Below are positions 1-8,114 of a DNA stretch of 64,000 nt, in pieces (positions within the stretch are counted from its first letter, which is position 1; the number at the start of each line of letters is the position of its first letter). The notes beneath the pieces are model-generated. The model did no database searches. It was not told the DNA's origin and saw only the letters and a list, made by a program, of their open reading frames with translations. This DNA comes from Oceanospirillum sp048265165 (GTDB taxonomy: Bacteria > Pseudomonadota > Gammaproteobacteria > Pseudomonadales > Halomonadaceae), in the NCBI RefSeq assembly GCF_048265165.1, contig NZ_JBLXCD010000006.1:124001-188000 (forward strand). The letters are read 5' to 3'. The translations under genes were made by a program, and so were the position numbers.

Positions 1-630
1 AGCGAGCCGGTGCAGGTGTTTTGCCCCGGTTGTGGTTTCGCCAATATCTTTTGGGGCAAAAAGGATTCTCAGGGCCAGGTGATTGAGCATTATGGCCGCC
101 GTTGTCAGGGCTTGCTCGGTCTTGATGATGACGGCAATCCTTTCGCTTCGGATCAGCCTCCAGTACAGTGCGATTACCGTTTCCGCTTTAAAGAGTGTGC
201 CCATTGTGGGGCGGAGAATGATATTGCCGCCCGAAAATGCCATCAATGCCATACGGCTATTATCGATCCTGACGATAAACTAAAAGACGCGCTAAAGCTG
301 AAAGATGCCTTGGTGATTCGTTGTGCCGGTATCAGTTTGAATATCAACGGCTCCAAGCTGAAAATCATCTATCACGGTGAAGATGGTGAGGAACTGACGG
401 AATCCTTCGACTTTACCAAACCGGCTCAGCGGGCGGTGTTCAATAGGTTGTTCGGCCGACGGCTGGCCAATAGTCAGACTCCGGTGAACTTTAAGAGCGT
501 TGAGGAGGTTGCTCAGGTGCAGTCTCTGCTGACAGCCCCAGATTTTGTCGTCGCCCGCAAACAGAAGCACTACTGGCAGATTCAGGATAGGGTCTTTGAT
601 TATCAGGGGCGATACAGAAAGGCTTTTTAG
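1..630 (+). CDS. radD: RadD (YejH) DEAD/DEAH-box helicase, C-terminal part
   Basis: The reading frame is open from the first base of the window, so this is the 3' end of a longer gene; the GTG at 10 is probably internal. The visible 209 codons match my recollection of the C-terminal region of RadD, a superfamily 2 ATPase linked to double-strand break repair in E. coli. They hold a zinc-binding zone with Cys pairs (CPGC, then CAHC and CHQC about 70 residues on), the FRFK/AENDIAARKC stretch, and the conserved end VVARKQKHYWQI...FDYQGRYR. The helicase motifs would lie upstream of the window. Identification comes from this C-terminal pattern only, but the match is specific. Confidence 0.85.
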   Translation, partial: SEPVQVFCPGCGFANIFWGKKDSQGQVIEHYGRRCQGLLGLDDDGNPFASDQPPVQCDYRFRFKECAHCGAENDIAARKCHQCHTAIIDPDDKLKDALKLKDALVIRCAGISLNINGSKLKIIYHGEDGEELTESFDFTKPAQRAVFNRLFGRRLANSQTPVNFKSVEEVAQVQSLLTAPDFVVARKQKHYWQIQDRVFDYQGRYRKAF

Positions 631-674
631 ATCTGAGGTATCGGTATGTTCGGCCTGCTAAAGGCATAAGAAAG

Positions 675-708
675 AAAACCGGAAGTACAGGCCTGTACTT
701 CCGGTTTT
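675..708. terminator. Bidirectional intrinsic terminator between radD and fumC
   Basis: A perfect 34-base palindrome: AAAACCGGAAGTACAG and its exact complement meet with no unpaired loop, with A-run and T-run ends. It lies between convergent radD and fumC and can end transcription from either side. Confidence 0.85.
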
Positions 709-732
709 TAGCGTTTAGGTTGAATGAGACTG

Positions 733-766
733 TCTTATTTCAGCGGAGGTATGCTGTGAAATAAGA
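733..766 (-). terminator. Hairpin just after fumC
   Basis: TCTTATTTCA and TGAAATAAGA form a 10-bp stem around a 14-base loop, ending 3 bases from the fumC stop codon. No T-run follows on the minus strand, so it is more likely a 3'-end stabilising hairpin than the terminator; the palindrome at 675-708 probably does that job. Confidence 0.4.
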
Positions 767-769
767 GGC

Positions 770-2146
770 TCAGATTCCCCCTCGGGTTAGTTTTTCCGGT
801 GCCAGAAGTTGTCTCAGCTCTTCCCGGGAAAGATCGGTGTTTTCTTCTGCAACATCCAATACCGGGCGGCCCTCTTTATAAGCCTTCTTGGCAATTTCTG
901 CCGCTTTCATATAGCCGATAATAGGGTTCAGGGCGGTGACCAGAATAGGGTTACGGGCGAGGGCTTGCTTCAGATTATCCTCATTGACCGTAAAGGTAGC
1001 AATGGCCTTATCCGCCAGCAGCCGTGACGTGTTGGCGAGCAGGGTAATGCTCTCCAGCAGGTTTCGGGCAATCATCGGCAGCATCACATTCAGTTCAAAA
1101 TTACCGGATTGTCCACCAATGGTTACCGCGGCATCATTACCTATAACCTGAGCCGCCACCATGGCGGTGGCTTCAGGTATTACCGGATTTACCTTGCCGG
1201 GCATAATGGATGATCCCGGTTGCAGGGCCTCTAGCTCAATCTCACTAAGGCCCGCCAGGGGGCCTGAGTTCATCCAGCGTAAGTCGTTGGCAATTTTCAT
1301 CAGGGATACAGCGGTCATTTTGAGCTGCCCGGAGACAGATACGGCGATGTCCTGAGTCCCTATATGAGTGAACAGATTGATGGCCGGTACAAACTTCAGA
1401 CCGGTTAGCTGACTCAGCTCCAGCGTGAATTGCTGAGAAAAATCCGGATGAGCATTAATTCCTGTACCTACGGCTGTGCCGCCCTGAGCAAGACTGTGCA
1501 GCATCGGCTGGGTGTTTTTCAGGGCTTCAATATTCTGATCGATCTGGGTGGCCCAGCTCAGAAGCGCCTGATCAAACCGAATCGGCATGGCATCCATCAG
1601 ATGGGTACGACCGGTTTTAATATGTTGGCTGACGGACGCCGCTTTCTCTGTAATGGTATCGGACAGATGTGCTAGCGCTGGCAGGAGCTTTTCGTTTAAC
1701 TCCAGTGCGGCACTGATATGAATAGTTGAAGGAATGATGTCGTTGCTGCTTTGACCGTAGTTGACATCATCGTTGGGGGATACTGAACGGTTGCAGATCT
1801 TGCTGGCCAGGGTGGCGAGGACTTCATTGGCGTTCATATTCGAGCTTGTGCCGGACCCTGTCTGGAAAACATCAACCGGGAAGTGAGCCATAAAGTCATT
1901 CTGTTCAAGCAGCTGATCTACAGCTTTGGCGATGGCCGATGCAATGTCAGCATCCAATAGCCCCAGGTTGGTATTGGCTTTGGCGGCGGCTTTTTTAGCC
2001 AGCAGCAGTGCTCGGATAAAAGATGCGGGCATCCCCTGGCCGCTGATAGGAAAGTTGTTAATGGCTCTTTGGGTTTGGGCTCCATAAAGAGCGTCCTGAG
2101 GGACCTCCAGTTCGCCCATGCTGTCGTGTTCAATACGTGTTGTCAT
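770..2146 (-). CDS. fumC: Class II fumarate hydratase
   Basis: Interconverts fumarate and malate in the TCA cycle as an oxygen-stable, iron-free homotetramer. The 458-residue product has the usual length. It shows the superfamily signature GSSIMPGKVNP near residue 315, the TGSGTSSNMNANEV and NYGQSSND active-site segments and the GRTHLMDAMP segment with the catalytic histidine. The frame extends upstream, but the ATG at 2146 is preceded by AGGA at good spacing and gives the family N-terminus, so the extra 15 codons are excluded. It is the only TCA gene in the window; the DUF3334 gene lies about 100 bases upstream on the same strand. Confidence 0.95.
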   Translation of the reverse strand: MTTRIEHDSMGELEVPQDALYGAQTQRAINNFPISGQGMPASFIRALLLAKKAAAKANTNLGLLDADIASAIAKAVDQLLEQNDFMAHFPVDVFQTGSGTSSNMNANEVLATLASKICNRSVSPNDDVNYGQSSNDIIPSTIHISAALELNEKLLPALAHLSDTITEKAASVSQHIKTGRTHLMDAMPIRFDQALLSWATQIDQNIEALKNTQPMLHSLAQGGTAVGTGINAHPDFSQQFTLELSQLTGLKFVPAINLFTHIGTQDIAVSVSGQLKMTAVSLMKIANDLRWMNSGPLAGLSEIELEALQPGSSIMPGKVNPVIPEATAMVAAQVIGNDAAVTIGGQSGNFELNVMLPMIARNLLESITLLANTSRLLADKAIATFTVNEDNLKQALARNPILVTALNPIIGYMKAAEIAKKAYKEGRPVLDVAEENTDLSREELRQLLAPEKLTRGGI

Positions 2147-2170
2147 ATTTTTTTCCTGATGGGCTGGTCT

Positions 2171-2200
2171 GCCCACCGGATCTGATGACATCCGGCGGGC
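2171..2200 (-). terminator. Hairpin between DUF3334 gene and fumC
   Basis: GCCC-a-CCGGAT pairs with ATCCGG-c-GGGC around an 8-base loop. A 10-base direct repeat (GGGCTGGTCT at 2161 and 2197) brackets it. It lies after the DUF3334 stop in the minus direction but lacks a T-run, so it is a weak terminator candidate or a processing site. Confidence 0.35.
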
Positions 2201-2249
2201 TGGTCTGGGTTATTGCTAGGAAAGGGTTGTTGCCAGAAAAGGGGGCGGA

Positions 2250-2948
2250 TCAGATCCCCAGGTCGTTCATCAGATCATCATGGTCATTATTGCTCTGGGC
2301 CTCAGGGGTCGCACGCTTTCCTGAGTGCCGTGGGTTATCCGCCAGAATATCATCCGGGTTTTCCAGCTCATCCTCGTCGAAATCATGGAGCTTGATGAAC
2401 TCTGTTTTGTCCATGGAGAGCTCAAGGTAGAAGATATTGTTATCTTCAGTGTTAAAGGTCACTCGACGGGACTGGGGCTGATCCAGAGTTGTATTTACCG
2501 AGATCTGAACCTGCTTGTTGATCGCCATCATCTTCGGTTGGCTCTGGGTGATAGAAGTTCTTAGCTGATGGCGTACCTTGTTGGTAAAGTCACCGACGAT
2601 CTGATTCATAATCTCACCCATTACATTACCTACCTCGTCCGAGGTGTGGAACTGGGCCAGCTCACTCTCAGGCATCCCCATGCTTAGCAAGTATTTGCGA
2701 TAGATCTCCATGGCGGCTTCTGCGGTGAAGTTGATAATAACCAGTCCGGAAAAGCCGCCATCAAATAATACAAAGCAGCCTATATCCGGTCGCAGGCAGG
2801 TTTTGTTGATTTTCTGCACCATAGGTGAATATTCCACCTTTCTATTACCGGCGTTTTTCAGTACTTCATTTACCGAGTGGCAGAGAATCAGGAGAACTTC
2901 CTCTGTGGTTATTGCTCGTGAGCGTTTGGTAGTGGCTAGCTTGTTCAC
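2250..2948 (-). CDS. DUF3334 family protein, CheX-like
   Basis: 232 residues with the look of the DUF3334 family, known mainly from Shewanella, Vibrio and relatives. The central part (about 15-190) has a CheX/CheC-like pattern: a helix with EVGNVMGEIMNQIVGDF, as in helices that carry phosphatase residues in CheX, preceded by a GFSGLVIINF strand. The tail is acidic and probably disordered (FDEDELENPDD...NNDHDDLMNDLGI). The GTG start at 2948 is chosen because AAGAGG lies 6 bases upstream; a 14-codon extension has no such site. A link to chemotaxis or c-di-GMP signalling is inference from the fold only. Confidence 0.7.
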   Translation of the reverse strand: MNKLATTKRSRAITTEEVLLILCHSVNEVLKNAGNRKVEYSPMVQKINKTCLRPDIGCFVLFDGGFSGLVIINFTAEAAMEIYRKYLLSMGMPESELAQFHTSDEVGNVMGEIMNQIVGDFTNKVRHQLRTSITQSQPKMMAINKQVQISVNTTLDQPQSRRVTFNTEDNNIFYLELSMDKTEFIKLHDFDEDELENPDDILADNPRHSGKRATPEAQSNNDHDDLMNDLGI

Positions 2949-3110
2949 AGTAAACCTCTTTTTTGATTCGGCCTGACATGGTTTATGCATGGATATTACT
3001 TACTTTTTCAAAGAATGCCCATTTATCCATGTTGTAATTTGTTGAGAGCGTGACCGATGTCTGTAACCGGAGTGTTTCTGTCTGATGTTATTTTCTGACA
3101 GGATAGGTTT

Positions 3111-4514
3111 ATGAATTCTTTTTTCGTGGTAAAGCTTGGTAGAATGCCTTTTTCAGCCTCTTTATATGGAGCGATCAGCGTGCAACGCACTCATATCACT
3201 TTGTTATTGTCGGTATTATCAGGTTTAGGCATTTTTTATGGCACGGATCTGGATCTGCAGCTGAGAATCGGTCTGGCGATTCTGACTTCTGTGGCTCTGC
3301 TTTGGATGACGGAGACTTTTCATATCACGGTAACCGCCCTTCTGGTGCCGATTCTGGCGGTGGCATCTGGTGTCTTTACTGTACCGGAAGCGATGAAGAA
3401 CTTTGCCAATCCAATTATTTTCCTCTTTCTGGGTGGTTTTGCTCTGGCTTCAGCGCTGCATAAGCAGCGGTTGGATGAGCGTATCGCAGGGCTGGTGATC
3501 AGGGCCGCACGGGGAAGAATGCTGTTAGCCAGTGTGCTACTTTTTTTGACCGCTGCATTTGTCTCTATGTGGATTTCAAATACAGCCACAACAGCTATGA
3601 TGCTGCCTTTGGCGCTGGGTATGCTGAGTCGTCTGCCCTATGAACAGAACCGTAATACCTATTGGTTTGTGCTGCTGGGGGTCGCTTACTCTGCCAATAT
3701 TGGCGGCATAGGTACCCTGGTTGGCAGTCCGCCTAATGCCATTGCAGCGGCGGCCGTCGGTATCAGTTTTGCTGAGTGGATGAAGATCGGTATACCCGCT
3801 GTTTTGCTGATGTTTCCTGTTATGTTGGCGCTATTATGGCTGGCCTTTCGTCCGGATCTGTCTCATACATTTGATATGGATAGTGATGCCAGGCCGATGG
3901 GCACTCAGCAGTGGCTTACTTTAGGGGTTTTTCTAGTCACCGTTGCACTCTGGTTGTTCAGTAAGCCGGTTTCGCAGTTTATGGGAATCAGCAAAAGCTT
4001 TGATTCCTTGGTTGCACTCTTTGCCATTGTATTGCTGTGCGCTTTGAAGCTGGTGAACTGGAAGGATATCGAGCAGTCTGCGGATTGGGGCGTTCTGCTG
4101 CTGTTTGGTGGTGGTCTGACGTTATCTGCTGTTCTGAAAGCGACCGGTTCCAGTGTATTTCTGGCGGAGTCGATCAGCGGCTTTTTGGCAGGGGCTCCGC
4201 TGATTATTTTTATGCTGGTGATTACCGCTTTTGTGGTCATGCTGACAGAGATCGCCAGCAATACGGCCAGTAGTGCGCTGCTGGTGCCTATTTTTGTTTC
4301 TATTGCTCAGGCGATGGGGTTGTCGCCCGTCATATTAGCAGCGGTTATCGCCATTTCTGCTTCCTGTGCTTTTATGCTGCCGGTGGCAACACCACCCAAT
4401 GCTATCGTGTTTGGCTCCGGCTATGTGCCGCAACAGCAAATGATGCGGGCGGGAGCGTTGCTGAATATCGCGATGATAGGCCTGATCGGTGTGGCCAGCT
4501 GGTTGATGCTGTAG
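3111..4514 (+). CDS. DASS/SLC13 family sodium:anion symporter
   Basis: Inner-membrane carrier of the divalent anion:sodium symporter family, likely for dicarboxylates or sulfate. It has about 11-12 hydrophobic segments, and the two inverted-repeat signatures are both visible: SNTATTAMMLPLA in the first half and SNTASSALLVPI in the second, each the Ser-Asn-Thr clamp that binds Na+ and substrate. GTLVGSPPNAIA and VATPPNAIVFGSG add the paired PPN motifs. Length 467 is normal. The start is uncertain: ATG 3111 has AGGA 7 bases upstream, while GTG 3180 has GGAG 8 bases upstream and begins closer to the first membrane helix. Substrate cannot be told from sequence. Confidence 0.85.
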   Translation: MNSFFVVKLGRMPFSASLYGAISVQRTHITLLLSVLSGLGIFYGTDLDLQLRIGLAILTSVALLWMTETFHITVTALLVPILAVASGVFTVPEAMKNFANPIIFLFLGGFALASALHKQRLDERIAGLVIRAARGRMLLASVLLFLTAAFVSMWISNTATTAMMLPLALGMLSRLPYEQNRNTYWFVLLGVAYSANIGGIGTLVGSPPNAIAAAAVGISFAEWMKIGIPAVLLMFPVMLALLWLAFRPDLSHTFDMDSDARPMGTQQWLTLGVFLVTVALWLFSKPVSQFMGISKSFDSLVALFAIVLLCALKLVNWKDIEQSADWGVLLLFGGGLTLSAVLKATGSSVFLAESISGFLAGAPLIIFMLVITAFVVMLTEIASNTASSALLVPIFVSIAQAMGLSPVILAAVIAISASCAFMLPVATPPNAIVFGSGYVPQQQMMRAGALLNIAMIGLIGVASWLML

Positions 4515-4552
4515 TACGGGCGGGACTAAAAACAAAGGTGAAGGTCTGATAT

Positions 4553-4596
4553 AAAAAAACGGAGCATCTTTCTTATGAAAGCGCTCCGTTTTTTGT
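4553..4596. terminator. Intrinsic terminator between convergent genes
   Basis: ACGGAGC and GCTCCGT with an inner CTTTC/GAAAG pair form a long hairpin, flanked by A-run and T-run, so it can work in both directions. It separates the symporter gene from the convergent DUF3461 gene. Confidence 0.85.
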
Positions 4597-4660
4597 CGTA
4601 CAGCTTAGCCATTCAAGGCACAAGAGAGCTAAATTAGTTCACTCATGCGGCTGTGGGCTT

Positions 4661-5053
4661 TTATAGCTCTTCAATCTGACGGCGAATATCTGATATTTTG
4701 CGCTGAACTACTTTTTCCAGATGTTCGATCTCTTCCAGTAGCAGCTCTTTTTTATCTTCCGCTCTGTGTTCCGTAGCCACCAGCTTCTCAAGCTCATCAA
4801 CGGCATGGAGATAAATTGTCGATGGCTCAGTGGTCGGGCGGTACGTCACTAGGCCTTCATTGACACGACGGTCTTTATGAATCCGTGGAAACTTAAATTT
4901 TTTGCTCTTGGCAAACCAGTCACCGTGGTGGCGCTGGAAATAGATTTTCAGAATGTCGTGGTCACCTTCAGTGCGAGAGGTGAATTTTTCGATATCACGG
5001 ACATTCTCGATACCCATTTTTTTCAGGGTTTCAAAGCCGTCTTCCATACTCAT
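4661..5053 (-). CDS. DUF3461 family protein
   Basis: A 130-residue soluble protein of the DUF3461 family, function unknown. It opens with the typical FETLKKMGIENVRDIEKFT segment followed by DILKIYF, then a KKFKFPR-rich basic stretch, and ends in a charged helical region (about 85-130) likely to form a coiled coil. ATG 5053 has AAGGAAG upstream at good distance; the frame runs 31 codons further but without family similarity. It is monocistronic: a convergent terminator lies downstream and 400 bases of intergenic DNA upstream. Confidence 0.8.
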   Translation of the reverse strand: MSMEDGFETLKKMGIENVRDIEKFTSRTEGDHDILKIYFQRHHGDWFAKSKKFKFPRIHKDRRVNEGLVTYRPTTEPSTIYLHAVDELEKLVATEHRAEDKKELLLEEIEHLEKVVQRKISDIRRQIEEL

Positions 5054-5458
5054 GGCAACTTCCTTTAAGTCGGCAGGAAAAACAAAGAAACACCTGATTA
5101 AGCATGGCCCCGAACCACAATTCAGCAAGGTCGCAGCGTTAATCAACAGTGTTTGAGAGTAAACTTTAGTCTAGGGTAAGATTTTAGCCCAGCTGGCGCA
5201 GGCTTTCTAATGAATAGGCGACATTTTCTTTAGTGGATATGACATTTGGTGTTTTTAACTGAAGGTCTTTATTTTTGTAGTCTTACGGCGATATTTAGTT
5301 GGGCGTGGTAGGGGATTTTGTTATTGTTTTCAGAGCATTCAGTGCTGCCGAAGCATTCCGATTACACTGGCGAAACATAAGGTAACGGAAGTTACACCTT
5401 AAGCCCGCTTACACAGGTAAGCGGGCGGATTTTTCCGGTGATTAACGTACTACTGTGT
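5054..5458. other. Intergenic region with one strong hairpin
   Basis: Holds the promoter of the DUF3461 gene (minus strand) and the 3' flank of the PRPP synthetase-like gene. At 5403-5426 a perfect 10-bp stem (GCCCGCTTAC/GTAAGCGGGC, loop ACAG) is followed by GGATTTTT on the plus strand but by TTAAGG on the minus strand, so it is not an ideal terminator for the minus-strand operon that ends here. No gene was seen. Confidence 0.5.
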
Positions 5459-6352
5459 TTAGTTTTCAGTGAATGTGTTTTGTGCCGCTCTGGCCAGATC
5501 CGGGGCCATATCGATGCCGTTGCTGATGTGGCAAACCGTATTACAGGTAACAACTTTTTCGACGTGGGCTTTCTGTATCTGTTGGTAGGCCTGATCTGCA
5601 AACAAGCCGTGAGTGCCGATACAGACGGCTTTTTGCATCCCGGCGGTCTGAAGGTGCTTAATGGTTTCAATCATGGTGTGCCCACTGGAGATAATGTCAT
5701 CTACCAGAACGGGTGTATGCTGTTGATAACGTTCGACATGGGGTAGTGAGACGCTGACATCACGATCACCGTGGCGCTCCTTCAGCAGAACCTCAAAAGG
5801 CGCATCTGCCAGCTGAGCGACTTCAGCAACCCACTGCTCACTTTCACTGTCCGGCCCGATCAGCAGAGGACGCTTAACTTCCTGGCTGATCCACTGGGCG
5901 ACAGATTTCGCTGAAGCCACAACCTGACTGGGTATGGTGTAGATCTCATCGAGGGAGTGGTAACGGTGCAGGTGTGGGTCAACGGTAATAAGGTGGTCAA
6001 AGCTCTGACTTATCAGGCGGGCAAAGTAGATAGACGTGATACATTCACCTTCGTGAAAGCGCTTATCCTGGCGCATATAGGCTAGGTAGGGTGCGATCAG
6101 AACTACCTGACGGGCACCCATCTCTTTCAGCGTTTCAGCCAGATAGATCAGGGGTAAGAATTTTTCATCTGGCTGATACAGTGTACAGAGTATCAGGGTC
6201 ACGCGGTCTTTAACGGGGGAGATCACCTGCAGGTAACTCTCCCCATCGGGGAAGCGCCGTTGGTTCAGCTGTCCTTCCTCTGCATCCAGTTGCTGTATTA
6301 GCCCTTTTTTCAGGCTACTGGCATCGTTCAGGTCGAATAGAATCGGAGTCAT
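5459..6352 (-). CDS. Ribose-phosphate pyrophosphokinase family protein
   Basis: A PRPP synthetase homologue of 297 residues, a little shorter than housekeeping Prs (about 315). It has RFPDGE near residue 33, DPHLHRYHSL in the position of the catalytic histidine region, and the PRPP loop VLVDDIISSGHTMIETI near 215-231. It lies 94 bases after the phosphorylase gene on the same strand and is almost certainly cotranscribed. The divergent sequence and the pairing suggest a dedicated role in ribose-phosphate salvage, linking nucleotide phosphorolysis to PRPP, rather than general PRPP supply. That is inference from context; the canonical prs gene is not in the window. Confidence 0.85.
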   Translation of the reverse strand: MTPILFDLNDASSLKKGLIQQLDAEEGQLNQRRFPDGESYLQVISPVKDRVTLILCTLYQPDEKFLPLIYLAETLKEMGARQVVLIAPYLAYMRQDKRFHEGECITSIYFARLISQSFDHLITVDPHLHRYHSLDEIYTIPSQVVASAKSVAQWISQEVKRPLLIGPDSESEQWVAEVAQLADAPFEVLLKERHGDRDVSVSLPHVERYQQHTPVLVDDIISSGHTMIETIKHLQTAGMQKAVCIGTHGLFADQAYQQIQKAHVEKVVTCNTVCHISNGIDMAPDLARAAQNTFTEN

Positions 6353-6446
6353 AAATCAGTACTTCTGCTTGTTTGATGCCCGCATGGGGCTCTTTTATTT
6401 TATTTGTCGTCGTCTGAGGTTGCCGGGTTTGATGTGATGGTCTGGC

Positions 6447-7973
6447 TCAGGTCTGAATCCGTATCATATCTTTGTGATCCTGCAGAAATTCAATGGCGTA
6501 GTTCAGGGCACCGGGGCTTTCTGCATGAACCATCAGCAGGGTATCCCCCTGAAGGACGGTATGACCAAGTTTGACATTCAGGGTGACACCTGCGGCTAAA
6601 TCCTCCGGAGCACCTGCCAGTTTGGCAAGTTTTGCCAGGTGTCGATTGTCGATCCCGGTAACTTTACCGGAGGTTTCACTACTCCAGCTATATTGGTAAT
6701 GGGCGGTAGGGGGCTGTTTAAACCCGCCCTGCATGTTACATATCCGATGGAATTTCTGCCAGGCGGTGCCGTTTTCTAAGGTTTTACAGGCCTTTTCCCA
6801 GCCTTCACCTGCTTGGGCCAGCCCTGCCATTTCAAGGATCTTTCCGGCCAGAAGTAAAGCGCGTTCTTTCAGGTCCTGCGGAGCATCAACGTCATTTTTA
6901 AGTACTTTGATAATATCCACGGCTTCCAATGCCGGCCCGATACCGTGGCCGACAGGTTGAGTTCCGTCAGTGCAGATGACTTCAACCTTCAGTCCCAGGG
7001 CTGCACCGGTATTGATCAGTAGGCGGGAGAGCAGATGAGCAGCTTCGTCAGAGCGCACTTTTGCGGTTGGGCCAACAGGAATATCGATCAGGACATGACT
7101 GGAACCGGCGGCGATTTTTTTTGATAGTACTGATGCAACCATCTGACCTTCGCTATCCAGATCAAGCTCCCGTTCGGCACGAATCAGAATATCATCGGCA
7201 GGACTCAGGTGAACGGAGCCTCCCCAGGCGAGGCAGCCCCCTTCCTGGTTGACAACCTGCTGCAGCACATCCAGGTCCAGCTCGACATCGGTCATGGTGC
7301 TCATGGTATCGGCGGTTCCGGCGGGGGATGTGATTGCACGGGATGAGGTTTTAGGCATGATGCCACCGCAGGCGGTCACTATGCTGACGACGATCGGGGT
7401 GGTTCGGTTGCCGGGTAGCCCGCCAACACAGTGTTTATCTACGACCAGAGGCTGCTGCCAGTCCAGATTTTCCCCGGCTTCCAACATGGCCCGGGTCAGG
7501 CAGATAATTTCGTCCTGGTCCAGGTTGTCACCGGCACAGGCGGTAATAAAGGTTGCCAGATGTACGTCTGCGTAAAGTCCGGCGATAATATCCTGAATGA
7601 TACTTTTCATCTGTGCATCATTCAGTCGGTGACCATATACTTTGTGGCGCAGGTGACTCAGGGAGCGGATCGGTTTTGGATGACAGACATGGACAATGCT
7701 GCCATCCGGGGCATTCAACGCTTTTGCTGCTGAGTTAGACAGGCCGATTTCTCCGGGGGCGAGGAGGGCCTCGTTGTCGACAATATGCAGGGTGGCAATA
7801 ATACGGGAGTGCTCGTTATCGATCTGCACTCTTGATGCTGTGGTGAACCCCTCTGCCCGGCACACATGGCTGTTGCGTCGCAGGTAAACGGTAGGCTCCT
7901 GGTGTGTGTCGATACCCAGTGAGCGTATAACTAGTGGAAAAGGTTGTTTTTCGGTGTCGAATACGGCGGTCAT
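6447..7973 (-). CDS. Type 2 thymidine phosphorylase / AMP phosphorylase family
   Basis: 508 residues, the long form of the pyrimidine nucleoside phosphorylase family that in archaea includes AMP phosphorylase, which makes ribose 1,5-bisphosphate. It has an extra N-terminal beta domain (about 1-90), then the helical and alpha/beta phosphorylase domains. Visible motifs are VDKHCVGGLPGNRTTPIVV (phosphate/substrate loop), KTSSRAITSPAGTADTM and the KKIAAGSSHVLIDIPVG segment. ATG 7973 has AGAAGGGAA just upstream. The partner gene downstream is a PRPP synthetase homologue. The real substrate (thymidine or a nucleoside monophosphate) cannot be settled from sequence alone. Confidence 0.85.
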   Translation of the reverse strand: MTAVFDTEKQPFPLVIRSLGIDTHQEPTVYLRRNSHVCRAEGFTTASRVQIDNEHSRIIATLHIVDNEALLAPGEIGLSNSAAKALNAPDGSIVHVCHPKPIRSLSHLRHKVYGHRLNDAQMKSIIQDIIAGLYADVHLATFITACAGDNLDQDEIICLTRAMLEAGENLDWQQPLVVDKHCVGGLPGNRTTPIVVSIVTACGGIMPKTSSRAITSPAGTADTMSTMTDVELDLDVLQQVVNQEGGCLAWGGSVHLSPADDILIRAERELDLDSEGQMVASVLSKKIAAGSSHVLIDIPVGPTAKVRSDEAAHLLSRLLINTGAALGLKVEVICTDGTQPVGHGIGPALEAVDIIKVLKNDVDAPQDLKERALLLAGKILEMAGLAQAGEGWEKACKTLENGTAWQKFHRICNMQGGFKQPPTAHYQYSWSSETSGKVTGIDNRHLAKLAKLAGAPEDLAAGVTLNVKLGHTVLQGDTLLMVHAESPGALNYAIEFLQDHKDMIRIQT

Positions 7974-8114
7974 AATTCCCTTCTCTGTCGGCCTGTGACC
8001 ATGAGATGAAAGGGCATATTAGACTCTGTATGCGGGTGTGACAATCTGAACCTGAGATCAATAGCGTGCTGCAGGGTAGCATTTTCCGGGAGTCAGGCCG
8101 CTACTTGTATCGGG

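Noticed and set aside
5403..5426. Terminator of the PRPP synthetase/phosphorylase operon
   Set aside because: The stem is perfect, but the T-run is on the wrong strand for that operon; listed only as a hairpin in the intergenic entry.
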